From Peronospora farinosa (taxonomy: Eukaryota; Oomycota; Peronosporomycetes; Peronosporales; Peronosporaceae): DNA of 64,000 nt. Position numbers and translations under genes: made by a program. The DNA is taken from positions 1 through 64,000 of the forward strand of contig CANTFK010000094.1 in the NCBI GenBank assembly GCA_947646735.1, written 5' to 3'. Below the pieces are notes generated by a model that saw only the letters and a list, made by a program, of their open reading frames with translations, was not told the DNA's origin and ran no database searches. Of this stretch, positions 33,539-43,475 are shown piece after piece; the first letter of the stretch is position 1, and each line of letters starts with the position of its first letter.

Positions 33539-33760
33539 TTTTTAATCGATGCGCTTAGGCCCACGACGCGCTGCAAGCTTCGTAATGTCGAGCGCCTTTG
33601 TTTTTAGGTCGGCGAGCATCAGCTCCGACCTGAGATAACACGAAGCGATCACGCTGCGGCGCGATAATTCACACAGATCCTCGGCCGAACGCTGCCGTGC
33701 TTTGCCTTCAGCGACGACGCCTCTCCCTCAATCTGGCTGATCGCTGTAGGTCGACGTAAT
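33539..33760 (-). pseudogene. Upstream half of the split basic reading frame
   Basis: On the minus strand a frame with RQRSAEDLCELSRRSVIAS and LMLADLKTKALDITKLAARR runs to the LTR edge, and its likely continuation is 11825-11943. A frameshift occurs near 33715. The helical, basic C-terminal character is compatible with a pogo/DDE transposase tail, but no catalytic residues are visible. Confidence 0.35.
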
Positions 33761-34499
33761 TTATCATGGAGACAGCCAGTGCGATGCCGACCTGGCTGAG
33801 TACCCGCGGAGGCTATCTTTTCGCGACGTTATCTCTTAGGCAACAACAAACTCGGACTCCATCGTCGACAGCGAAAGACACCACCTCCTTACGCGTATCT
33901 CAGCTCATTGTCGTTACTTTTAAGGTGCAACACACTGCCAGTCATTGACTTCTTGTCGGCTGTGTCGCTGTGAAGTTAGCGTAACTGAACACGTCCGGTT
34001 GTGGAACTTGATGGCGTTCTAGAGTCGTCACCATCGTAATTTCTAATCTTATCGTACCTAACAAATATGAAGCGCTATTCTTGGCAAATCTATTAGTAAA
34101 GAAATCGTAGCGCGTGCGTGTGCAGGCTGTTTCCACGGCTTCTTTCGAGCCGCCTTGGTGTTGGCGTTGATGTTGCTTAATACTGTCGGTGCTGGAGACG
34201 CAGCTGTGTCGAGTCACGTACTATAAAACTGGTCATCGCTTGCTGTAGCTAAATTTTTGTGCCTCGGACAGCGTGTCAATGTTCTTGACGAGCTGTGTCA
34301 CGATCACATTGCATTCCTTCTGTAGATTGGCATTGTAGCCTTTTGTGACCTCGCTGATGCCAAAAATCGTTGCGAGCTTCGCTCTGTGATGTAGCACATG
34401 TTTTCTCAAGTCCCGTTACACGCTGCAGAGAAATCCAAACACGATTATTGCGCGCAAGTACTGCATCGTACCTAAAGAGGCGACGTACGCTTCGTGTTT
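33761..34499. other. Decayed repeat DNA in the palindrome spacer
   Basis: Nothing definable. Short frames such as 33942-34217 (minus) carry no known motif. Confidence 0.4.
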
Positions 34500-34740
34500 G
34501 CGTGCGTCGGGGTGCGGTTCGGGATGTAAAATGGACCGCAGCACCTCAAAGTGTGGTGGTAGCGCTAATACAAACATCATGCTTTACGCCAGGTTTAGCA
34601 TAAATGCGTTCATGCGCTCAGCGTTGCCATTGGACGTCTGGTTGTCGTCTCAGGAAATTACTGTGCGTCGCCAGTCTTCTTGCAGAAAATGTCGACGCTG
34701 ATGTACTCGCCGCCGCCGTCGGTGCGCAGCACATGAATGC
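34500..34740 (-). pseudogene. Copia integrase relic
   Basis: On the minus strand LRTDGGGEYISVDIFCKKTG is followed, with stops and shifts, by an SNGNAERM-like segment and MLNLA plus MMFVLALPPHFEVL. These correspond to the second Asp and the Glu of a Copia DDE core and the following helix. It is heavily decayed. Confidence 0.65.
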
Positions 34741-35211
34741 AAAGAATACAAGGAAGGCTTTAAATGTTTGGCTGCTGCGTCCTTTTTTCGCGTGAGACTG
34801 TCGCGGAAGTATTAAAGCAGCAGTATTTTGAGCTGTTGCTGACCAAGTTTTTGTGCCCAATACGACTCCTCGACCAGCTGCGGTATACTGATAAAAAATT
34901 ACTGGTATGACCATCAGTAGCGATACTACCGTCATTCCTGCGATTGGATGCAATTAAAGTTTGGTGATTGGATGCAGCTGATGATTGGATGCAGTTGAAG
35001 CTGGGCTCAGGCTATAATTGGCTGCAGCAAATCATGAATCAAGAAGAGTGTATCCAGAGGGTAAACATTAGGCTTAAAGTAGTGTAGAGAACTAAGGAAT
35101 AAATGAATCACTTTGCGTTTTGCATTAAACCACTCAAGCACTTCCAATCTCTCCAATAACCTTTAGTTTTATAGGTGTTAAATGCCGAGTTTGTCTTGCG
35201 ACGTCATCAGA
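34741..35211. repeat. Old Copia-type non-coding sequence
   Basis: No gene. Between 34940 and 35040 the motif GATTGGATGCAG/GATTGGCTGCAG occurs four or five times at irregular spacing, which is typical of LTR sequence. It ends at the family-A LTR of copy 2. Confidence 0.4.
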
Positions 35212-35530
35212 TGTAATGGGACATCCTCTTACATGAGTAGTTATAGGATTAATACATAATTACATAAGTATGCATTGGGCAGTATCCGATTAGCGGATAC
35301 TGCGCGTCATTTTATCATTGGTTTATTATTGGGGTGCCAGACCCAATAATTAGCCAATAATAAATTGACTTCCATATTGAGTGGTTCCCATGAGCTAGGG
35401 AACATATTCGCACTTACTGCGAATTAAAACTAAAACAAAAATAAAACAGAGTTATATTTACGAGTTCATTAAGAGCGCTTCCTCACCGCCCTTTTAGTGT
35501 ATGACGGTAACGGGTCCTTAGCCCGTTACA
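35212..35530 (+). repeat. Family-A 5' LTR, copy 2
   Basis: TGTAATGGGA to GCCCGTTACA, 319 bp. It follows the copy-1 5' LTR closely except for the outermost ~20 bases (GGGACATCCTCTTAC here, GGGGCAACCTATTAC there), a possible recombination junction. Followed by TGGTAGCACTTTGTGGTCC. Confidence 0.92.
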
Positions 35531-35556
35531 CCTGGTAGCACTTTGTGGTCCTTCCA

Positions 35557-36199
35557 ATGACCAGATTCGAGATGAACATGGGCGAGTCTTCGGTGGCTCC
35601 AGCGGTATCGCTGGAGCATTCTGATTTTCCACATCTCACCTCGGTAGAGTGGCAGGCACTACATCGCCTTGCGGCGGTGTCTGGTGAAACTATTGTGACG
35701 TCGCTGCTGAGCACAGCGACGCCTGATGATCAACGTGCCGCCATCAAAGACTTTATGGAGCGCGAGCTCGCCGAAGCGGATCGGCGAGTATTGACTCCCT
35801 CGCGCACTTCGCACCATGACGCTATCAAGATGAAGATGTCAACATAATCCGTCAATTGTCAAATCGTCTCCCTTTTAATCATTAGTTTCGCGTGGTAAAA
35901 GATTGCGATAGCGTCAAGGTTGATTGACGCTCCGACGACCAAGGTTGATTTCCTGCCTTCTCGGCTTGTTGGCAAAGCCAAGGAATGAGATCTCGGGAAG
36001 CTCGTCCTCGGTGAGTCGTCATTTCCTACGCCGGACGATATCCATGACCTTCGTCTAACATTGAAGCCTCTACAATACGAAGTTTGGTTGCGTGTAGACT
36101 TCTTCTCACTCAAATACGTCAAGATGTCAATGCGTGACTACGTGCAGAAGACACGACATCTTGCTTTCTGCATAACCACGCAGTCAATTGACATGTCTT
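35557..36199 (+). pseudogene. gag N-terminal part of element A, copy 2
   Basis: ATG 35557. Same conserved gag segments and same stops as copy 1 (TAA at 35845, then TAA after SFAW and TGA after KAKE). The DNA carries several perfect short inverted repeats (35596-35617, 35699-35721, 35767-35788). Interrupted by element B after the SIDM codons. Confidence 0.85.
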
Positions 36200-37558
36200 T
36201 GTGGTGGAGCGGGGTTCACAAAATTTCTGATGTGACCCTGACTCTCCACTGGCGCCCGGACAACCGACTATCGGAGGGGGTACTCCGTTTCCGTGTATAG
36301 CAATTCCTTCCTCACCTTGTGTACCCGTCGGTAGGGCGGGTAGCACTCTTCTCGGTGGACTCGAGTTGATGCTAAACTTGACCGTGGTTGGGATTAGTTG
36401 GGGTTCGATCACGCGGGAATCTTCACGCGATCGAGGGTTACTTGGGGGGGCTCTATACAAGCCGCCCTGATCTCTTTTGAGATCGCCTTGTCCAAAAATG
36501 TAGATACTTGATCCACTTGATACACTTGACCTTCTGACCACTTGAGCCGTCTCGCGATCTTGTGCCTTGTCCTTTACGTGATACTGCGTCCAATCGCAGA
36601 CGAAGTTTGTTTGTGAGAGGTCTTGTAATCCCTGGCCAAACAATCCAGGGATATTACTTGTAGGTACTGGCGGCAGAAGTTCTTGATCGTCGGGGGGCCA
36701 AAAAATTTCCCACCCGGAAGAGAAGTCTGCGTGCGTAGTTCAAAGTAAAAGAAACTCTGTTTAATGTTAACCAATCAAATACCCAAAACCTATGATCTTG
36801 CCTATCGGTAGCCCAGGATCTACTGCCGCGTGTCGCCTTCTTGGAAATAAATCAGACTTCCTATGTGGTCCACTTCAAACACTGTGTCGATCCAGTTTTG
36901 TCGATCCAGTTTTGTCGATCTAGTTTTGTCGATCCAGTTTTGTCGATCCAGTTTGGTCGATCCAGTTTTGTCGATCCGGTTTTGTCGATCCTGTTTTGTC
37001 GATCCGGTTTTGTCGATCCAGTTTTGTCGATCCAGTTTGGTCGATCCAGTTTTGTCGATCCAGTTTGGTCGATCCAGTTTTGTCGATCCGGTTTGGTCGA
37101 TCCAGTTTTGTCGATCCAGTTTTGTCGATCCAGTTTTGTCGATCCGGATTTATCGATCCGGATTTATCCATCCAGTTTTGTCGATCCAGTTTGGTCGATC
37201 CAGTTTGGTCGATCCGGATTTATCGATCCGGTTTCTGGATCGAGGTTGCGTATCGATCTTCAACTGGTTACGCTTTGCGATCTTCTTTCTGGATCGAGGT
37301 TGCGTATCGATCTTCAACTGGTTACGCTTTGCGATCTTCTTTCTGGATCGAGGTTTCGATCCGATCCTCCTGGATCGCGACTGTGGTGTGTGGTCCACAC
37401 CCAATACCCTTTCGATTCATATTCTTCTGTGTTCTTCACACCGTTACTCCCTCTTCCAACCATCTCGCATGCCTTATTGACCAATCGGAGCGCAGGATTG
37501 TGGATCGACGACATTTCTTTGATCGATCCCTTTCAAATTATTCGATCGCTTTACCACA
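36200..37558 (-). repeat. Family-B 3' LTR, copy 2
   Basis: 1359 bp, one base different in length from the 3' LTR of copy 1, and including the same short array and the same ~66-bp internal duplication. Element polarity is minus. Confidence 0.9.
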
Positions 37559-37868
37559 GCCGTCCCCTGCGCTGATCGCCGGCATACAGTGCTGGTGTGT
37601 CCGTGCATATTCTATTCCTTCGCTCAATTTTCCATTCTCAACATGTCGACATTCCAACTTCAAGCTTCTGGGCCCTCTAACCGGATCGCGGATTCCCCCA
37701 ACCGTCCATCGCGCTCAAAATCCTCCTCTTCTTCTTTTTTTTCTTCGTAGTGATCCCCTTTCTCCATCTTTGATTTCGTGACCACTATACTCACTCCACA
37801 TATAATCCCTTCCACCTACATATGTAACACTCTTACATATTTTCACCACTCCAACAATCAAATCGTCC

Positions 37869-40800
37869 TTAACCACGATACTCCTCCTCGTGCGATTGCA
37901 TCACCTCGAAACGATTCATACTCGCTCGATTGCGATCAAACTCTTCCAGCAAAGCACCGCAATTTAAATCGGCCTCATCTATCCAAGACGGTCCGTCATA
38001 ACCTTTCCAATCCACCAAAAATTGACGGTACACCCAACCATAACGTGTCTTACGGCCCGATCGTACATCTGCAATCCTTTCCACTTCGAACTCACCCTCC
38101 TCCAGATCGCCTTCCCAGCTATCTTCTGGTAACAATGCTTCATCGAAATCTATTCGATCTGCCTCCACTGCAGTTAGCAAATTCGTAGGCCGTTCCGGGA
38201 AAACTTTGACCAGTTTCAATTTAGACACATGGACTATTGGAAACAGTCTATACGGGGTACCTGCGATTTCCAACCGTACAGCGTGATCACCGCATTTGTC
38301 GGCTACACGAAACGGTCCGTCCATGTGAGCCAGCTTCCGAGCGTATCCATCCTTGACCCGATCTAGATAGAGCCATACTTGCGATCCGCAGCTTATTTCC
38401 AATTGGTCGTGATCTGCATTATGGCGATCGGCTCGATCTTGAATCGCAAGTTTCAGTCGATCATTCACCACCGATCGTGCTCTTTGATACTGGCGTTGTA
38501 TGCCATATCGCCATCGTCGTGGATCTCGGTCCCGTGGCTTTGTGCTTCCTAATGGCAGGGTGGCCTCCAAAGTTGATCGTGGGTCCCAACCGTGAATCAA
38601 ATAGAAAGGTGTATCCCCACGGACACGATCTTGCGCGGTATTAATCGCAAAAGTCAATCGCTCTGCATATTCGTCCCAATCCTTTTGATTCTCATCCGTC
38701 ACATACATCTTGATTGCTCTGGTCAGAGTTTGAACCATTCGCTCAGCTGTGCCATTTGCTTGCGGTCTGTATGCCATAGTAGCCCGCTGTTTCTGTCCTG
38801 CGATCTTATTAAAAGCTCGGAAGAAATCAGACATAAATCCCGGCTCTCGATCATGGCGGATTGCTTCACTTGCACCAAATCGTCGGAATACGCATTCTTC
38901 GTAATTCTCTGCAATGGTTTGTGCAGTTCTAGACGAACTAGCCTTCGCGATCACATAACCAGAGAACAAATCGATCCACAATAGCAGTTCGGTGTTCCCT
39001 TTGAATGATCGCGGCAACGACGGGATATGATCCATAGCCAAGATTTGAAAAGGATAGGTTGCCTGCAAATTTCCTGGTGATCTTCCGTGATCAGAGGGTC
39101 TCCCTTTGCCCGTTTCACAATCCACACATTCTCCTACATAGCGTTGCACACTCCGGTACAATCCGCGCCAATGAAAATTCATCCTGATTCGTTGGTAAGT
39201 CCGACCGATTCCTTGGTGACCGCCCTCCAGACTTGTATGGTAATGATGTAAGAAGTCTGACTGCAATAGCTCTGGTATCACCAAACGGGCCAGCTCTGCA
39301 CGACTTTCGGATCTCGCAACCGATCCAGGGCAAAAAAATAATAATCCACTTTGATCCACTTCGTATTCGGATGCGATCAGCGTGCAGGTCTTCGCTTCTT
39401 CTGCTGTCAACCTGGCGACGTCCCCGATCAGATATGTCTTCAAGTTGGATATCCAATTCTCTTCATCCTGTGCTTGCCTTATTCGATCGATCCGCACTTG
39501 CTGCACGATTTCCTCCTGTAAAACTTCTGGTTGACAGCGTCTTCTTACGGCTGATCGAGTGATCGCAGCTACTCTGACTACTTGATCAACTTGACTCGGA
39601 AGCAACAACTCATTCAATCGATTGAGTGTGATCAGATCTTGGCGGTCTCTGTCGGAAACAACGGATATACCTTTCTCTTGCTGTAGAGCTTCGCTAGCTA
39701 GCCGATCAGCACTCTGATTCCATTCTCGCTTCATATGAAGGAAATCGTGATTCGGCCACGATCGGAGTTTTTCCATAGCTTGACGACGCAGCAATTGTAG
39801 ACCGGGTGCTTTGCAGTCGATCTCGCCACGCATTTGCCTGATCACCAAATTTGAATCACCGCAAATAATTACACGTCCCCTGGTCTGATCAGCTAGCAAA
39901 TCGAAACTGAGGAGTAGTCCTCGATATTCTGCTTCGTTCACCGTCAGATTAGTCGTAAATTCAGAGGCGGCAGCTACGATCGTCCACTCTGGTAATTTCC
40001 ATATGATCGCACTGTATGCTCCGCCCTTCCTCTTTACCCTAGCCGATCCATCGAAACTGGCCACCAGGAGGCTTTCTCCTATTTCCACTGTGGGTGGCGG
40101 CATACTCATTGTTTGCCTGGGCTGTTTCCTTGGAGCGATCGCGATCAGCACTTCATCCACTTCCTCACGGGGGGGGGTTATACTCGCGGCCAGTGTACCC
40201 AATATCTCGTCCTCGCCCTTCTCACTTCGGCGGATCTCCAATGTCCAATTCGAGAGTAATGCAGCCCATCTGCCTAGTCTCCCATTGAGACCCGAAGACT
40301 GCAACAACCAAGCCAGAGTGGAATATCTCGTAAGTACTACGATCGCACGTGAGACCAACATAGTATAACAAATTTCCAGAATTCGGAGGAGGGCTAAGAC
40401 CTCTTTTTCCACCATCCCGTAGTTAACCTCATTAGGCTTCAACGTCCGACTAGTGAAGGTGACCGGCCAAAACACTCCATCATGCTCTTGCAGTAACGCG
40501 GCCGATATCGCCCACTTGCTGGCATACACCACAATTACGGGTGATCGATCTGGATCAAAATGTTTCAGGATCGGTGTCGTGGCTATTTTAGCCTTTAATA
40601 GAGTGAATGCGATCGTTGCCTTCTCCCAGCGGTTTCTGCCCTCGCAACCATGATCGTCCCCAGTATTCGACTCTGGATCGATAATGTAGCCATCTCTCGA
40701 TCCACTTTTAAAATCCTGATCGATCTTATACTTGTCACGAGACTGGCGATCACAATTTGGTCCAGCACCATTAGTGACCATCTGAACATCCCCAGCCCGG

Positions 40801-41558
40801 CTGATCTCATGAAAATCTGCCTCCCGCAGCTCATAAAGTACAGATGCATAAATCGCAAAATCCTCAATAAATCGGCTGTAGTAATTCAGACTCCCCAAAA
40901 ATGACTGCATCGATCGCAACGTCCGAGGAAATGGGACGTTCACCAGAGATTCTAAATCTTTTGGATGAGCTTCTAAACCTGCAAGCGAAACCTGATGACC
41001 CAGGTAATCCACTTTACGACGTCCCCAAAAACTCTTAGCCACACTGATTGATAAATTCCACGTATTGCACGCTTCCAACAATCGTTCCACCTTCTCATAA
41101 AGGGACGTCCACGATGTAGCAGGTATCAGTATATCGTCAATATATGATCGCCGACCTAACACCGATGGTCTCGGATCAGTATCTGGTTCACCTTCAGTAA
41201 ACACGTCGATCGGCTTTGACAATTCAGCTGTAATTGAATCAGAACTTGTACCGATTTTCAAATACCCATATAGAGCATTGTCAATCAATCGCTGGTAGAT
41301 TTGAGGAGCATTTTTCAATCCGAATGGCATTCGCAACCACTCAAACAAACCTGACGGTGTAATAAATGCAGAAATCATCCTCGCTCTCTCTGTCATTTCT
41401 ACCACCCAGAATCCACTCGCCATATCCAAGGAACAATACCACATAGCTTTATCCATATCTTGCAATAAATCACTGATCAATGGCATAGGGTATACCATCA
41501 ATCGTGTCAACTGGTTCACTCTACGATAATCGATACATAGATCGAATGTCTTCGCCAT
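37869..41558 (-). CDS. pol: Gypsy B polyprotein: RT, tether RNase H, second RNase H, integrase, chromodomain
   Basis: 1229 codons from 41558, with the natural start further upstream behind a one-base shift. Domains by residue: RT ~1-250 with MPFGLKNAPQIYQ and YIDD (139-142); a degraded RNase H ~325-460 in which the usual DAS and TDH catalytic boxes read YAS (345-347) and TRY (410-412); a second, complete RNase H of archaeal/plant-Tat style ~495-630 with FDGSA, NEAEYRG, CGDSN and NQSADRLAS supplying Asp503, Glu544, Asp568 and Asp618; integrase finger (HHYHTSLEGGH, CVDCETGKG); DDE core (LAMDHIPS, RHDREPGF, PQANGTAERM); and a C-terminal chromodomain (FLVDWKGYDGPSWIDEADL). The layout suggests the old RNase H became a tether after gain of the new one. 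Confidence 0.9.
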   Translation of the reverse strand: MAKTFDLCIDYRRVNQLTRLMVYPMPLISDLLQDMDKAMWYCSLDMASGFWVVEMTERARMISAFITPSGLFEWLRMPFGLKNAPQIYQRLIDNALYGYLKIGTSSDSITAELSKPIDVFTEGEPDTDPRPSVLGRRSYIDDILIPATSWTSLYEKVERLLEACNTWNLSISVAKSFWGRRKVDYLGHQVSLAGLEAHPKDLESLVNVPFPRTLRSMQSFLGSLNYYSRFIEDFAIYASVLYELREADFHEISRAGDVQMVTNGAGPNCDRQSRDKYKIDQDFKSGSRDGYIIDPESNTGDDHGCEGRNRWEKATIAFTLLKAKIATTPILKHFDPDRSPVIVVYASKWAISAALLQEHDGVFWPVTFTSRTLKPNEVNYGMVEKEVLALLRILEICYTMLVSRAIVVLTRYSTLAWLLQSSGLNGRLGRWAALLSNWTLEIRRSEKGEDEILGTLAASITPPREEVDEVLIAIAPRKQPRQTMSMPPPTVEIGESLLVASFDGSARVKRKGGAYSAIIWKLPEWTIVAAASEFTTNLTVNEAEYRGLLLSFDLLADQTRGRVIICGDSNLVIRQMRGEIDCKAPGLQLLRRQAMEKLRSWPNHDFLHMKREWNQSADRLASEALQQEKGISVVSDRDRQDLITLNRLNELLLPSQVDQVVRVAAITRSAVRRRCQPEVLQEEIVQQVRIDRIRQAQDEENWISNLKTYLIGDVARLTAEEAKTCTLIASEYEVDQSGLLFFCPGSVARSESRAELARLVIPELLQSDFLHHYHTSLEGGHQGIGRTYQRIRMNFHWRGLYRSVQRYVGECVDCETGKGRPSDHGRSPGNLQATYPFQILAMDHIPSLPRSFKGNTELLLWIDLFSGYVIAKASSSRTAQTIAENYEECVFRRFGASEAIRHDREPGFMSDFFRAFNKIAGQKQRATMAYRPQANGTAERMVQTLTRAIKMYVTDENQKDWDEYAERLTFAINTAQDRVRGDTPFYLIHGWDPRSTLEATLPLGSTKPRDRDPRRWRYGIQRQYQRARSVVNDRLKLAIQDRADRHNADHDQLEISCGSQVWLYLDRVKDGYARKLAHMDGPFRVADKCGDHAVRLEIAGTPYRLFPIVHVSKLKLVKVFPERPTNLLTAVEADRIDFDEALLPEDSWEGDLEEGEFEVERIADVRSGRKTRYGWVYRQFLVDWKGYDGPSWIDEADLNCGALLEEFDRNRASMNRFEVMQSHEEEYRG

Positions 41559-43421
41559 TCTTCTTGATAATCACTACAATTGGTGAAGCCCACGGCGACG
41601 TAGATGGCCGAATGATCTTGGCAGACAATAATCCCTTAATCAAATCAGCTAATTTCTCCCGAAATTTGGGTGCCACAGGTCGCACTCTCTGTGCGATCGG
41701 GTTAGCTCCTCCAACATCAATGTCACAAACTGCTCCACGTGCTGCGGGAGGTAAGGCATTACCTTTCCCTATGAGTAAGTGGCGATTCTTCCAAATTAAT
41801 TGTCGTAGCTTTTCTTGATCTTCTGTTAATGGTATTCCAGGGTCGCCAACTTGAATATCGTCGATCGATACTTCCACCGTAGACATCACAATTTCTGGCA
41901 ACACCGCCATATGCTGATCGACATCTTCGGCAAACAGGTCGCCACTCTCGTGAGAATATACTGCCTCTTCAGATGATGGTTCTTCTGTTGGGACATCCTC
42001 GGTTGCGATCGCTGTGGACTTATTTTTCACTACGATCGGATTGTCCCTGATCGTTATCTTCGACGATCTTCGTAAAATCTTCAATTGCTTCATCCGATCG
42101 ATCTGGTATCTGATCGACGTCTCCCACTTCTCTGGTCGCATCGATCACACCTGTGGACTGTTCTTGATCTTGGTCCGTTATGTCTTCATCACGAATATCG
42201 GTTCTTTCACCTGATCGGTCTTGTACACCATCCACCTTGTCGATTTCTTTCAGCATATTGATCACAAATTTTGATCGTCTTGACTGATGATCTTCACTGT
42301 CACGATAACCTTGATCTTCTGTACTATCTCTGATTTACTCCCACGTTGATCGTTTCCTTATCCGATTGCGATGCAATTTTCTCCACTTTTGCGATCTTCT
42401 CGTTCTCTCCCTTCCTTGGACGCATCAAAATCTTAGTTGGTAGTGGATACGATGGGTGATCAACTAGTGGTCCTGTTGGCTCATCAGTGATTTCTTCCTT
42501 CCGATCTGTAGTTGCTTCATAGGCCAGAGTCTGCCACTCATTATATCGGCGCGACCCCACCGAGACATATCCAGGTGATCGAGGTATCATATCCGCAGCC
42601 ATCCACCAACCTATCGGAGCTCCGTGATTCACAATCACTTCTCGATCACTAAGATTAGTTAGCTGCAGATATTTAGTCTTCCCCGGTCCTGTTGTGACTG
42701 TTGGTATCCATCTCGGGTCTCGTCTCACCCAAAGCTTAGAATTCGGTGCACCAGTACCGATTCGTAATTCCGTCGATCCGCCTACTGGGATCACCACATA
42801 TTGATCGTTGATCGTGATCGGCTGTCTGTTCGTTTGGTATGGAGGCCTTCGTCCCGCCAATTGAATTCTAACCTCATCCGGCAAACAAAGTGTTCCATCT
42901 GCCAGATCCAAACGAATCCCAGCTGGGACCATAAAATCCATACCCAAGATCGCTTCTTGACCAACTTGATCGCCCACCCAGGCGTCAAAATAATATACCA
43001 GTGATCCATTTAATGTGATCTTGATTTTGGTTCGTCCCTCGGTCATATAGGTATTCTCACCAATTCCAATGCATTCTTGCCTTTGGCTCTCGTCAATGAC
43101 ACATCCTACCTTACGAGCAAAGGTGGTGTCGACGATCGAGACTTCGGCTCCAGAATCAAACAACATAGTCGCCTTTTCATTGTTGATCTTGCCCACTGCC
43201 TTGGCCTGCTTGAACCACTTTCCTGGGGTATGATATTTCCAATACCCCCGTGATTCGCCTGGCGCCAGGTCGAGCTCCATCTTGGCAGGCGATCGGGAAA
43301 ATTCATCAACTCTTCGCGACACTTGAAATATAACGCAAATGATTTGAATCCTCACATGTATTGATCGGATCGATCCGCTTGTTAACTTCTTGATCCGTAG
43401 ATCCCTTTTCAACAAATGCAT
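41521..43421 (-). pseudogene. Protease, linker and RT start of element B, copy 2
   Basis: ATG 43421. Protease motif LFDSGAEVSIVD and ILGMDFMVPAGIRLD, then an Asp/Arg/Gln linker encoded by GATC-rich DNA, then a frame leading into RT (SPWASPIVVIIKKNGEDIR). Stops at 42324 and about 42020 and the shift near 41543 break it. Protease residues themselves look intact, unlike copy 1. Confidence 0.82.
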
Positions 43422-43475
43422 AAATGCAGAGCCTAGAACGCTCGGCTCGTACCAGATTCCAACCTGGCGAGCGTC

